Assembly: GCA_035560235.1 (NCBI GenBank) | Contig: DATMAG010000024.1 | Span: 1 to 39,064 of the forward strand | Reading direction: 5' to 3' | Length of the DNA stretch: 39,064 nt | From: DASRDU01 sp035560235 | Lineage (GTDB): Bacteria; Acidobacteriota; Blastocatellia; RBC074 | Part shown: one piece after another, positions 7,854-17,185 of the stretch | How positions within the stretch are numbered: the first letter of the stretch is position 1 | Layout: each line of letters starts with the position of its first letter | The notes under the pieces: model-generated | Database searches by the model: none | Told to the model about the DNA's origin: nothing | The model's input: the letters and a program-made list of their open reading frames with translations, nothing else | Program-made: the position numbers and the translations under genes

Positions 7854-8630
7854 TTACTGCGGCGAAGGTTTGCCGAATCTGGAGTCTTCAATCGCAACGT
7901 TGTGCTTCATCTCGGTGATTTTGATCGAGATGGTGAAGGCCGGTGTGACCTGCCGGATCGAGTGAGCGACCTTGACGCCGTCAACCTCCTTGTAATCGCT
8001 GGTGTAAATCTCAATCGTCATCTTTCCCTGCGGGCTGTCGCGTTCAGCGTCGTGCCGGATGAGCAGACCCGATTCGGCATCGAAGTAAAGCTTCTCCGGG
8101 CTGCCTTCTGCCGGAGTGGCTTCGATCACCCACGCGTCTGATGAGCCGACCTTCTCCTTCCCCTTCACTTCAAGTTTCGCGTAGTTCTTTTTGAGATTGA
8201 GCGGGCCGAAGAAATCTGAATCACGCTTGAGAGTCGAGAGTTCCGAGCCGCTCAGTTCGCGCAGCCCGCTCATCGGATCAGCCGACCAGCCGTTGGTACC
8301 ATCGAATACGTTGTTGACCGTGCCGAAGCCTGAGAGCGTAATAACGACGGCGTTTTTGTTCGGAGCTTTGGCAAAGGTTTCCACGGTGCCGCTCATGCCC
8401 ATGCCTTCGAGTTCAATTGAACCTTTGGCTGTGCGCGAGGTCATCTTTTCGATTGCTTCCCTGCCGCCGAGGGCTTTGATGTTGCGATCAAGAATCTCAT
8501 CAACCTTCGGCATCGCGGCCTTCGCGTCAGCCTTCGGGCCGTTTGCGCCTTCGGTCTTTGGCTTGTCCTGAGCAGCAGCAGCGGCAGTCAGTGTCAGCAG
8601 GAAGATCAGAGAGAGTGCAATGCGTTTCAT
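7854..8630 (-). CDS. Secreted LolA-like (lipoprotein-sorting-like) protein
   Basis: 258 residues. A Sec signal peptide (MKRIALSLIFLLTLTAAAAAQ) is followed by a charged linker. The helix DEILDRNIKALGGREAIEKM and a long run of beta strands typical of LolA / LolB-like folds follow, including the NNVFDGTNGWS and KLYFDAESGLLIRHD blocks. The family is frequent in Acidobacteria and usually has no assigned function; lipid or lipoprotein binding in the periplasm is inferred from the fold. AAAGGA ends 8 nt before the ATG at 8630, which decides against the earlier ATG at 8639. It lies 76 bp downstream of pcm on the same strand. Confidence 0.75.
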   Translation of the reverse strand: MKRIALSLIFLLTLTAAAAAQDKPKTEGANGPKADAKAAMPKVDEILDRNIKALGGREAIEKMTSRTAKGSIELEGMGMSGTVETFAKAPNKNAVVITLSGFGTVNNVFDGTNGWSADPMSGLRELSGSELSTLKRDSDFFGPLNLKKNYAKLEVKGKEKVGSSDAWVIEATPAEGSPEKLYFDAESGLLIRHDAERDSPQGKMTIEIYTSDYKEVDGVKVAHSIRQVTPAFTISIKITEMKHNVAIEDSRFGKPSPQ

Positions 8631-8647
8631 TACGTCCATCCTTTTCT

Positions 8648-8674
8648 GTTTGAATCTGGTTTGGTTTGAATCTG
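8648..8674. repeat. 11-bp direct repeat in the leader of the LolA-like gene
   Basis: GTTTGAATCTG occurs at 8648-8658 and again at 8664-8674, 16 bp apart start to start. It lies between pcm and the LolA-like gene. It could be a binding site for a dimeric regulator or a chance duplication. The region upstream on the minus strand is AT-rich (ATAATATC), compatible with a promoter. Confidence 0.4.
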
Positions 8675-8706
8675 ATATTATGGGGGAAGTAATCAGGTCG
8701 GGTCGT

Positions 8707-9396
8707 TTATTCTTCGTTTTTCCAGCCGTGCTGCCCGATCAGTCTGACGAACTGGCATCTGCCGAAATCCTCTGTTTGCGTGCCGGTTTCGGTGCGGGTA
8801 ACGCGCATCAGGCGCTGTTCCTTTGCAGTGCCAACGGGAATAACCAGCCTGCCGCCGACGGCCAGTTGTTCGACGAGCGGCGCGGGAATTTCAGGTGAAC
8901 CGGCAGCCACCAGAATGCCTGCGTAAGGCGCGAAATCCTTCCAGCCTGTTGTTCCGTCGAAGCACTTGAGAATTACGTTGGTCAGGCGCAGTTCGTTCAG
9001 CAGTTTTTGTGCGCCGCGCGCCAGTTCAGCCAGGCGTTCGATGGCAAAGACCGAACGCGCCAGTTTCGCCAGAATCGCCGTCTGATAGCCGGAGCCTGCG
9101 CCGATTTCCAGGACGCGGGCATCGGGCGAGAGTTCGAGCAGTTCGGTCGCGCGCGCGACGATGTACGGCTGCGAGATCGTCTGCCCTCCGGCAATCGGCA
9201 GCGCGTGATCGCCGTAGGCATTGCCGCGCAACGCTTCGGGCACAAACAGGTGGCGTGGCACTTCGTTCATCGCCGCCAGCACGCGCTCATCACGAATGCC
9301 GTATTCCCGGCGCAGTTTTTCCACCATGCGCGCTCTGATGCGGGCGTAATCATAAAGACCACGACTGCCGGAACCATTGCCAGCTCGCTCAGTCAT
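8707..9396 (-). CDS. pcm: Protein-L-isoaspartate O-methyltransferase
   Basis: 229 residues. It uses S-adenosylmethionine to methylate L-isoaspartyl residues in aged proteins so they can be repaired, in the cytosol. The family signatures are all present: RVLAAMNEVPRHLFVP, YGDHALPIAGGQTISQPYIVA, the SAM-binding loop VLEIGAGSGYQTAILAKL, and LVEQLAVGGRLVIPVG. The ATG at 9396 has AAGGAGAGG about 10 nt upstream; a longer frame to 9441 overlaps surE and is not needed. It starts 18 nt after the surE stop, the same surE-pcm pairing known from many Proteobacteria. Confidence 0.95.
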   Translation of the reverse strand: MTERAGNGSGSRGLYDYARIRARMVEKLRREYGIRDERVLAAMNEVPRHLFVPEALRGNAYGDHALPIAGGQTISQPYIVARATELLELSPDARVLEIGAGSGYQTAILAKLARSVFAIERLAELARGAQKLLNELRLTNVILKCFDGTTGWKDFAPYAGILVAAGSPEIPAPLVEQLAVGGRLVIPVGTAKEQRLMRVTRTETGTQTEDFGRCQFVRLIGQHGWKNEE

Positions 9397-9413
9397 TAAA
9401 ACCAGCCTCTCCT

Positions 9414-10169
9414 TCACTCCTGCGCAATCAGTCCGTCCCACCCGCGCAGCTTTTCGAGCGCGCGATAATCGGTCATCTCGGCGCGCAGCGGCGTGATTGA
9501 AACCAGACCCTGCTCAATGGCGGCGTAATCGCTGTTGACATCCTCCTTCGCCCACGCGATGTCCTGAATGCCGATCCAGACATAAGCCCGCCCGCGCGGA
9601 TCGGTGCCTTCGACAATCGTGGTTGTGCCGAGGTTGATGCCCTGATGCGTGACGCGCGCGCCGCGAATTTCACCGGGCGGAATGTTGACGTTCAGAATCG
9701 TGCCTTCGGGCAGCCCTTCGCTCAGCACCTTCTGCGTCAGTCTCGCGGCAAATTCAGCCGCAGGCCCGAATTCAAACCGGTTGCGCGTGGCCAGGCTGAC
9801 CGCGATGCCGGGCAGCTTGAAGACAGCAGCTTCGAGCGCGCCCGCCACCGTGCCTGAATAGGTCACGTCATCGCCGAGGTTCGCGCCGTAATTGATGCCT
9901 GAAAGCACTATGTCGGGCCGTCGGTCTTCCATAATCTTCGCCAGCGCCAGCACCACACAGTCGGTCGGGGTGCCGTCAACTGAATAGCGGCGCTCTTCAT
10001 GCCTGCGAATGCGCAGCGGGCGCGTCAGCGTCAGCGAATGCGAAGAGGCGCTCTGTTCCGAGGCCGGAGCGACCACTGTGACTTCGCCGACTGCTTCCAG
10101 GGCTTTGGCCAGCGCGGCCAGACCTTCAGAAAAGATGCCATCGTCATTGGTGACCAGAATTCGCGTCAT
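9414..10169 (-). CDS. surE: 5'/3'-nucleotidase SurE
   Basis: 251 residues. SurE removes phosphate from nucleoside 5'- and 3'-monophosphates with a divalent metal. The metal site is visible as ILVTNDDGIFSEGL (D9, D10), followed by PASEQSASSHSLTL and SGINYGANLGDDVTYSGTVAGA. The frame runs open to 10217, but the conserved N-terminus MTRILVTNDDG starts at 10169. A purine-rich GGGGGA about 12 nt upstream is a weak ribosome site. It is the first gene of the surE-pcm unit, divergent from the SBBP-repeat gene across a 270-bp intergenic region. Confidence 0.95.
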   Translation of the reverse strand: MTRILVTNDDGIFSEGLAALAKALEAVGEVTVVAPASEQSASSHSLTLTRPLRIRRHEERRYSVDGTPTDCVVLALAKIMEDRRPDIVLSGINYGANLGDDVTYSGTVAGALEAAVFKLPGIAVSLATRNRFEFGPAAEFAARLTQKVLSEGLPEGTILNVNIPPGEIRGARVTHQGINLGTTTIVEGTDPRGRAYVWIGIQDIAWAKEDVNSDYAAIEQGLVSITPLRAEMTDYRALEKLRGWDGLIAQE

Positions 10170-10285
10170 GCTAAACTTTGTTTCCCCCTGTCCGGATCCC
10201 TCACAAAAAGCGGACACGCATTATCACTCATCAGCGCCCTGGAAACCAGAAATCGAAGATGGCAGGCTGATGGCGACTGTCCGAC

Positions 10286-10297
10286 TGCAAATTTGCA
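10286..10297. promoter_or_regulatory. 12-bp perfect palindrome in a divergent promoter region
   Basis: TGCAAATTTGCA is a perfect palindrome in the intergenic region between surE and the SBBP-repeat gene, about 117 bp from surE and 143 bp from the other start. Its symmetry and position would suit a dimeric regulator. No second copy was found nearby. Confidence 0.35.
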
Positions 10298-10439
10298 AGT
10301 GGAGATTTCCCCGCATTGTCCCTTTCATCTGTGGGAAGCACGTGTGTCTTCGGGACAGCCAAAGCCTGTCTTTCGGCCCGAAGGCCTGCCGAACAATCCA
10401 GGCTGCCTGACTCATGGATTCAGACAAGGAATTCACGCC

Positions 10440-13376
10440 ATGTTTGTTGTCAGAAAAACTTCAAAGCGTCTGCTCGCCCTGACGCTGGCGCTGACGCTCA
10501 ATCTGACCGCGCTGCCGATGCCGGGTCGCACTTCAAACAAGCATTCACTCTCAATTGCTCCGGCTGCGAGTGCCGCGGCTTCAGCCGGAAGTAACACAGT
10601 GAGTTTTGCCAGACAATCGCTCGGCAGACTGCCGCTCGGTTTTGAAATCAACCGGGGGCAGTTCGCCGCGCCGGTCAGCTTTCTCGCGCGCGGCGATGGC
10701 TACGATCTCTTCCTGACCGGCAGCGAGGCCGTCTTTTCCGCGCGCGGCAATGCCGGGTCGCTGGCCGACTCGCTGCGGCTCAGGCTGGCGAGAGCGAACG
10801 CGGCGGCGCAGTTCACCGGACTTGATGAGCTGCCGGGCCGCAGCAGTTACTTCATCGGCAATGACCCGGCGCAATGGCGCACGAACGTTGTGAGTTACGC
10901 CAGGGTTGAATGCCGTGATGTTTATCCGGGCGTGAATCTGGTTTATTACAGTCGGGAGCGTGAGCCTGAATATGATTTCGTCGTTGCGCCGGGCGCTGAT
11001 CCGCAGGCGATCAGACTGCAGCCCGATGGCGCGCGCAGTGTCCGGATTGATCATAACGGCGATCTGCTGCTGCGGCTCGGCAGCGGTGAAATTCGTCAGC
11101 ACAAACCACTGGTCTATCAGGAGCGCGACGGTCAGAGACAGATCATTCCGGCGCGTTACGTCATCAGCCGCCGTCACGGACGAACTGAAATCGGTTTCGC
11201 CATCGGCGCATACGATCCAACCCGAACGCTCGTGATTGATCCGGTGCTGTCCTATTCGGGTTATCTCGGCGGCAGCGGCATTGACATTGCCAAAGGCGTG
11301 GCAGTTGACGCTTCAGGCAACATCTATGTCGCCGGATTCACTCAGTCGGCCAACTTTCCTGGCGCGGTGCGCCTGCCCTCGGGCAGCTCCGCGACAAATG
11401 GCGATGCCTTTGTCATCAAGCTCAACTCAGCCGGTTCGGTGATCTATTCCGTTTACATCGGCGGCAGCAGCGCCGATTCAGCCAACGATCTGGCAATTGA
11501 TGTCAGCGGCAACGCATACCTGACCGGGCAGACGCAGTCGGCCAACTTTCCGACTGTCAACGCGCAGCAGAGCAGCTTCGGCGGCGGCACCTGCAATCCG
11601 GGCAGTTTCACCTGCTTCGATGCCTTTGTGGTCAGGCTCAATGCGGCTGGCAATCAGCTCCTTTATTCAACCTATCTCGGCGGCAGCGGCGATGACGCGG
11701 GCCTCGGGATTGCAGTTGATGGCGCGGGCAGCGCGGTCGTAACCGGGCAGGCGGCAGCCGGATTCCCGCTCAAAAACGCGGTGCGGAATACTTTTGGCGG
11801 CGGCACCTGCGGCAGCCGGGATTGTTATGACGGCTTTGCGGCCAGATACGACGCTGCCGGAGCCATGACTTATGCGACTTATCTCGGTGGCCAGAGCGAC
11901 GACACAGGGCGCGGCGTAGCGATTGATTCAGCGGGCAATGCCTGTGTCACAGGCTACACGCGCTCGACGAACTTTCCCGTTGTGGCTGCGCTGCAATCGG
12001 CATCGGGCGGAAACAACGATGTCTTCGTGACAAAGCTGAACGCCAGCGGTTCACAGATTGTTTATTCGACCTATCTCGGCGGCAGTTTCGATGATGAAGG
12101 TTACGGCATCGCCGTTGACAGCGCGGGCAACGCTTATCTTTCGGGCGTGACGAGTTCATCAGGCGCAGGTGGGACGACTCCCTTCCCGGTCAAAAATCCG
12201 GTGCAGGCGACTTACGGCGGCGGCGGGCGCGATGCATTTATCGCGAAACTCAGCGCCAGTGGCGGCGCGCTCGTCTATTCAACCTGGTACGGCGGCAGCG
12301 GCGATGATTACGGCGCGCGAATCGCCGTTGATGCGACGGGCAGCGCGTTCGTCACCGGCAACACGTTCTCAACAAACTTTCCGCTTGAAAATATCGTGCC
12401 GAATGCGGCAGGCAGCGGCAGCGACGCGTTTGTTGTGAGGCTGAACGCTGCCGGTTCGGCGCGCCTGTTTTCGACTCTGCTCGGCGGCAACGGCGACGAT
12501 TACGGCAATGCAATTGCGGCAGACGGCGCGGGCAATGTTTATGTCGCGGGCGACACCGGCTCGACCAGTCTGCCGATTGCAGCGGCCACACAGAGCGTGC
12601 CGGGCGGCATCGTTGACGGCTTTCTGGCGCGGCTCGACACCAGCCGGAACGTCACCAGTTTCACCACCGTTTCAGCCGCCAGTTATCGCGGCGAGCAGCT
12701 TGCGCCCGAATCAATCGTGGCGGGCTTCGGGCCGAATCTGGCGAGCGGGCTGGCCGTGGCCTCGTCACTGCCCCTGCCGACCACGCTCGGCGGCGTCTCG
12801 GTGAAGGTCAGAGACACGAACGGCAATGAACAATCTGCCGCGCTCTTTTTCGTTTCACCGAACCAGATCAACTATCAGATTCCCGCAGGCATCGCCCCGG
12901 GCCGCGCTTCAGTCACGGTCATCAACAGCAGCAATGCCATCATCAGCGCCGGAGTCATCAACGTCGCAGCCATCAGCCCCGGCCTGTTCACGGCTGATTC
13001 AAGCGGCGGCGGCGCTCCGGCGGCTTATGCCATTCGCGTCAAAGCCAACAATCAGCAGAGTTATGAAGCAGTGTCGAGCGGCGCAACACCGATGCCGATT
13101 GATCTGGGGCCGCAGGGCGAACAGATCTTTCTGGTGCTTTACGGCACCGGCCTGCGCGGGCGCAGCGCGCTGAACGCAGTAACGGTCAACTTTCTCTCCG
13201 GCAACAGCATCGTCGCCGCCACCGGTGTCGAATACGCCTCAGTCGCTCCCGGCTTCGTCGGCCTCGATCAGGTCAACCTGATTCTGCCGCGCAGCCTCGC
13301 CGGGCGCGGAATGCTCGATCTGGTCGTCATTGCCGACGGTCAGATGACCAATGCCGTCAAGGTCAATGTCAAGTGA
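10440..13376 (+). CDS. Secreted SBBP-repeat beta-propeller protein with TIGR03437-type C-terminus
   Basis: 978 residues. A signal peptide (MFVVRKTSKRLLALTLALTL) leads to an N-terminal domain (about 55-265) with FEINRGQF and DYDF-like YDFVVAPGADP blocks, as in SBBP proteins. Seven copies of a roughly 55-65 residue repeat follow (about 268-735), each with Y-S-T-Y-LGGSGDD then IAVDxxGNAYVTG. Seven copies would close a seven-bladed propeller. The end (about 738-978) is the Acidobacteria-type TIGR03437 module: VSAASY, FFVSPNQINYQIP, APGLFTAD, LVLYGTGLRG and GLDQVNLILPRSL. It is probably cell-surface or secreted; ligand unknown. AAGGA lies about 9 nt before the ATG at 10440; the frame is open further upstream to 9999 but that part overlaps surE. 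No membrane anchor is visible. Confidence 0.9.
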   Translation: MFVVRKTSKRLLALTLALTLNLTALPMPGRTSNKHSLSIAPAASAAASAGSNTVSFARQSLGRLPLGFEINRGQFAAPVSFLARGDGYDLFLTGSEAVFSARGNAGSLADSLRLRLARANAAAQFTGLDELPGRSSYFIGNDPAQWRTNVVSYARVECRDVYPGVNLVYYSREREPEYDFVVAPGADPQAIRLQPDGARSVRIDHNGDLLLRLGSGEIRQHKPLVYQERDGQRQIIPARYVISRRHGRTEIGFAIGAYDPTRTLVIDPVLSYSGYLGGSGIDIAKGVAVDASGNIYVAGFTQSANFPGAVRLPSGSSATNGDAFVIKLNSAGSVIYSVYIGGSSADSANDLAIDVSGNAYLTGQTQSANFPTVNAQQSSFGGGTCNPGSFTCFDAFVVRLNAAGNQLLYSTYLGGSGDDAGLGIAVDGAGSAVVTGQAAAGFPLKNAVRNTFGGGTCGSRDCYDGFAARYDAAGAMTYATYLGGQSDDTGRGVAIDSAGNACVTGYTRSTNFPVVAALQSASGGNNDVFVTKLNASGSQIVYSTYLGGSFDDEGYGIAVDSAGNAYLSGVTSSSGAGGTTPFPVKNPVQATYGGGGRDAFIAKLSASGGALVYSTWYGGSGDDYGARIAVDATGSAFVTGNTFSTNFPLENIVPNAAGSGSDAFVVRLNAAGSARLFSTLLGGNGDDYGNAIAADGAGNVYVAGDTGSTSLPIAAATQSVPGGIVDGFLARLDTSRNVTSFTTVSAASYRGEQLAPESIVAGFGPNLASGLAVASSLPLPTTLGGVSVKVRDTNGNEQSAALFFVSPNQINYQIPAGIAPGRASVTVINSSNAIISAGVINVAAISPGLFTADSSGGGAPAAYAIRVKANNQQSYEAVSSGATPMPIDLGPQGEQIFLVLYGTGLRGRSALNAVTVNFLSGNSIVAATGVEYASVAPGFVGLDQVNLILPRSLAGRGMLDLVVIADGQMTNAVKVNVK

Positions 13377-13580
13377 GCGAAGCTTTCAAAGCACTGCCTG
13401 ACCGGCTCCGGGCACAGTCCTGACAGGCGGTTCCGGCTGCCTACTCTTTCCCCGGCTGATTCGCTATACTCCCGCCATCCCTCTGTTATGACAGCGCTGC
13501 TGACACAATGCCCCTGAAAGAGTATCAGCGTGGATTCGGCCCGGAGTATCAACCAATCCTCTCCTCAGCGGGGTTTGTGC

Positions 13581-16508
13581 ATGAATTTGAGAATATCTGC
13601 TTGTTTCGCCACTGTTCTTTTTACGCTTGTTCTTTTCATCAGTGCGGCTCCCCATCAGACGCCGCTTCTATCAACTGCGCGAGCCGCTGACAGCCAGCCG
13701 GTGCCGACCCCGGCAGCGGAACGTGCCGACCGTTTCGGCGCTTACAACTGGGGAATTGATTACGGAGCTTATCCGGGTGATGCGGGCGGCAATGACCGGC
13801 TCAACTGGGGCGCCGGCCTCGTGGCTGAATCCGGCAGCCGGGCTATTCGCGTCTGGCTTGGCGCACGCGATATTTATTACGTCAACTCACCGCGCCCCTG
13901 CGATCTGGTGCGCGAAGCCTCCGGTGCGGCTTACGACAGGCTCTTCCGCGACCCTCGCTTCAAAACCTACCTGCTGACGGTCTACTCGCGGGCTGATATG
14001 TCCTATCAGTGGGCCGATGGCTACACCGTGGCAGAGTACGTGGCTGAACGCGCTGAAATCCGCGCGCTCGGCGAATATCTGCTTGGCAATCCGAACTACG
14101 CGGGCAAGACCTTCATCATTCTGAACTGGGAAGGCGACGGAATGATGGACGGGCACGGCAACAAGCAGAGCACGTGGGATAACTTCACCCGGTGGGTTCA
14201 GTCACGCGCCGACGGGGTCAGCGATGCGCGTCAGACACATCCGTCGCAGGCCGCGCGGCTCTACTCGGCGCTGGAGTTCAATGAGGTTCGGCACAGTCGC
14301 ACAGGTCTGCCCTGCGGCACTCCGGTCAGCGATCCGGTGAAGGAAGATCCGCTAAGAAACCGCTGCGTAATTGATTACGTCGCGCCGCGCGTGACGGTGG
14401 ATTATTACTCCTACTCGGCCTATCAGTCGTTTTATGACCGCGTCGGCAATCCGTCGCTGAACGTTAAGGAAGCTTACAACCGCGATCTGAACTTTGCGCT
14501 GAGCAAGGTACGAACGCTGCGGCCCGAGGTCGGCGAACACAACTTCATTATCGGAGAGGTCGGGTTTCCGCGCACCGATTTCGGCGAATGTTATGCGGCT
14601 GAAACCCTGCGCGACACGCTCGAAGGCATCGCCGCGCCTGACAGCTTCAGGGTGTCATACGTCATTCTCTGGCAGATCGTGGACAACGGCCCGATCTGGG
14701 ACGGCGACGGCTGGCCCGGATTCGGAATGTTCCGCGTGCGCAACGGCGAGCTTCAGCAGACGATGAGCGGCAGGGTCTTTCAGTCCTTCCTCGCCGGTCA
14801 GCAGTTCAGCGTGCCCACTGACTGCCCGCGCGTGCGCCGTTACCCGGAACCGGGCATCCTTGATTCAAAGACCGGCACGCCTGATTTCAGACTCGATCCC
14901 GACAGTGTGATGGCGATTTACGCTCAGGGCTGCTGCCAGAACTCGCCCTCACCATTTTCAGCGACCGGCAACACGGTGCGCTGCAGACAGCGCAACCGCG
15001 AAGCGGTGCTGCCGCGCGATAATACACAATGGTTTTATGAATCAACGACGCAGATCAACGCTTCAATCCCCGGCACACGCAATCCGGGCAGGGCGCTCGT
15101 CTACGTCACAGATCAGCGCGGCATTGACAGCAACGGTCAGTACCTGGAACTGAAATGTGATCTATGTCCGGCCATCCGGGAGACCTGGGGCGTGCTCGAT
15201 GCCGCCACGCAGATGGACGGGTTCTTTCCCGGCAGCGTCATCTCCATTTACGGCGACAGGTTTTCACCGACGAACAATCAGGTCATCGTCGAGCAGTTCG
15301 ATAACGAGCAGGTCAGTCACACCTGGACGCTGCAGCACGACCTCGCGTGGTCTGAAACGGCGACACAGATTACTGCGCGACTGCCGACAGAACTCATCAC
15401 CGACCGCTTCGCCTGGCTTTACGTGACTGATGCCCAGGGCCGCAGATCGAATTCAGTGCGCATTCTGATTTCTGAAGCCTGCCAGGCCTGCGGGCCGGGG
15501 CTGCGTCCGCTGCTGAGCATCGTCAATCGCATTTCGCAGAAAGCCGACTTCCACCCCGGCACTGCAATTGAAATTCGCGGAGTCAATTTTTCACCGTCAG
15601 GCAATCAGGTGATCGTTGAGCAGGCCGGTCAGCGTTATGTACTCTCGCGCAGCGATAGCTGGTCTGAATCGCCCGTGAAGATTACGGCCTCGCTGCCGAC
15701 TGCATTGCAGGCGGGCCACGCGATTATTTATCTGATTGATTCCGGCGGGCGTGAATCGAGAGCCATCAGTCTGACGATCACTTCAACGCCGCTGGCGAAT
15801 GTTTCAGCGGCGAGTTACAGCGCTTCAGCGCTCGCGGCTGAAGCCATTGCGGCTGCTTTCGGCACGAGTCTGGCGACCGAACCCCGGGGAGTTGCAACGA
15901 CTCCGCTGCCGGTGACTCTGGCCGGGACGAATGTGTACGTCAAAGACAGTCAGGGGATCACGCGTCTGGCCCGGCTCTTTTTTGTTTCACCGACTCAGGT
16001 CAACTATCAGGTACCGCCCGGCACCGCGCCCGGCCCTGCGACGGTGACGATCACGAGCGGCGACGGCTCGATTTCGACCGGCACGGTGCAGATCACAATG
16101 GTCGCGCCGGGCCTGTTCACTGCCGATGCGAGCGGCAGCGGAACAGCCGCCGCCTTCGTCGTGCGCGTCAGACCTGACAATTCACAGACGCTTGAACCGG
16201 TCGCCCGCTTCGATCCGTTGCAGAACCGGCTTGTCCCCGTTCCGATTGATCTCGGCCCTGAAAGCGAGCAGGTCTTTCTGGCTCTCTTCGGCACAGGCTT
16301 CCGCGCCCGCAGCAGCGAGGCGAACGTGATGGTAAGGATTGCCGGAATTGACGCGCCAGTGACCTATGCCGGAGATCAGCTGCAACTGATCGGGCTTGAT
16401 CAGATCAACGTGCGTCTGCCGCGCGCGCTCATCGGCAGAGGCGATTCAGCAGTTGAAGTGACGGTGGATGGTAAAGCGGCGAACCCTGTGCGTGTCACGA
16501 TTCGCTGA
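13581..16508 (+). CDS. Secreted glycosidase-like protein with TIG-like and TIGR03437-type domains
   Basis: 975 residues with a signal peptide (about 1-35). Residues 45-430 look like a TIM-barrel glycoside hydrolase of clan GH-A type. LEFNEVRH offers the N-E pair (N234-E235) expected on strand 4, and FIIGEVGFP offers a second Glu (E326) expected on strand 7, about 90 residues apart. Cys residues may form disulfides. Three TIG/IPT-like beta domains follow (about 430-735; two contain a FSPTNNQVIVEQ-type motif). Last comes a TIGR03437-type module like that of the preceding gene, with FFVSPTQVNYQVP and LIGLDQINVRLP. The substrate cannot be told and I cannot assign a GH family. The ATG at 13581 is chosen for its signal peptide; the frame opens at a GTG at 13530. 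Confidence 0.8.
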   Translation: MNLRISACFATVLFTLVLFISAAPHQTPLLSTARAADSQPVPTPAAERADRFGAYNWGIDYGAYPGDAGGNDRLNWGAGLVAESGSRAIRVWLGARDIYYVNSPRPCDLVREASGAAYDRLFRDPRFKTYLLTVYSRADMSYQWADGYTVAEYVAERAEIRALGEYLLGNPNYAGKTFIILNWEGDGMMDGHGNKQSTWDNFTRWVQSRADGVSDARQTHPSQAARLYSALEFNEVRHSRTGLPCGTPVSDPVKEDPLRNRCVIDYVAPRVTVDYYSYSAYQSFYDRVGNPSLNVKEAYNRDLNFALSKVRTLRPEVGEHNFIIGEVGFPRTDFGECYAAETLRDTLEGIAAPDSFRVSYVILWQIVDNGPIWDGDGWPGFGMFRVRNGELQQTMSGRVFQSFLAGQQFSVPTDCPRVRRYPEPGILDSKTGTPDFRLDPDSVMAIYAQGCCQNSPSPFSATGNTVRCRQRNREAVLPRDNTQWFYESTTQINASIPGTRNPGRALVYVTDQRGIDSNGQYLELKCDLCPAIRETWGVLDAATQMDGFFPGSVISIYGDRFSPTNNQVIVEQFDNEQVSHTWTLQHDLAWSETATQITARLPTELITDRFAWLYVTDAQGRRSNSVRILISEACQACGPGLRPLLSIVNRISQKADFHPGTAIEIRGVNFSPSGNQVIVEQAGQRYVLSRSDSWSESPVKITASLPTALQAGHAIIYLIDSGGRESRAISLTITSTPLANVSAASYSASALAAEAIAAAFGTSLATEPRGVATTPLPVTLAGTNVYVKDSQGITRLARLFFVSPTQVNYQVPPGTAPGPATVTITSGDGSISTGTVQITMVAPGLFTADASGSGTAAAFVVRVRPDNSQTLEPVARFDPLQNRLVPVPIDLGPESEQVFLALFGTGFRARSSEANVMVRIAGIDAPVTYAGDQLQLIGLDQINVRLPRALIGRGDSAVEVTVDGKAANPVRVTIR

Positions 16509-16510
16509 TT

Positions 16511-17185
16511 TCAGTCGCGCAGCCTGATTTTGAAGGATGTGCCGAAGACCTGCAGATTGCCGGGCCGGGAAAAGCCGTCCTGCTGTCGGAAATAAAAAAA
16601 TTCAGCGCCGAAGCGTTTGCTGAACTCTCTGCCTGCGCCGACGGAAATTCGATTGCGCGTCCAGGCGTCTGCATCAGAGCTGTAAAAAACCTCATCCGAG
16701 ATGAACACTTTGAACTTCCACTCATTCGGCCCGACCGGATGCTCAAGGCGAAGCTGATTGCGATAGATCCACCGGTTGGCGCGTGAATGCCGGATCTGGT
16801 ATTCGATCCGGTTGCGATCAGTCAGCGTGAAGCCGCCGAGTCTGAATCTGAGAGTCAGGTCAGTCGAGAGGCGATGTTCGAACCTTTTCTGCCCCTCGAA
16901 AGGCTGCTGTGCGATGTACTGATATGTCGACTGCACGCTGAGGTGAGAATTCAGCCGGTGAGCTATGGCCACGCCTGCGCGCTCGTCTGTCACGTGATGT
17001 ACGTTGCGTCCGAAGCGGAGGGAGCCGATGAAGATCAGATCAGTGCGTTCCTTCAGAGGCACGATGAACTGCGTTTCGGTCCAGAGCTGCGTGTCGTCAC
17101 GCGGCGGCGCGGGCTGCTGCGCCCCGGCCTTCAGCACGCAGAGCAGAACAGCAGAAAGAAGAAGCTGCAGATGTCGCAGTTTCAT
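16511..17185 (-). CDS. DUF2490 outer-membrane-type protein
   Basis: 224 residues with a Sec signal peptide ending near AGAQQ. The mature part is rich in alternating amphipathic strands (LWTETQFIVPL, LSTDLTLRFRLGGFTL, NRIEYQIRHSRANRWIYRNQLRLEHP), ending FGTSFKIRLRD. The pattern fits DUF2490, a presumed outer-membrane beta-barrel of unknown function. The start ATG overlaps the stop of the upstream isomerase-like gene as ATGA, so the two are translationally coupled. It is convergent with the 13581 gene, with only 2 bp between the stops. Confidence 0.8.
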   Translation of the reverse strand: MKLRHLQLLLSAVLLCVLKAGAQQPAPPRDDTQLWTETQFIVPLKERTDLIFIGSLRFGRNVHHVTDERAGVAIAHRLNSHLSVQSTYQYIAQQPFEGQKRFEHRLSTDLTLRFRLGGFTLTDRNRIEYQIRHSRANRWIYRNQLRLEHPVGPNEWKFKVFISDEVFYSSDADAWTRNRISVGAGREFSKRFGAEFFYFRQQDGFSRPGNLQVFGTSFKIRLRD

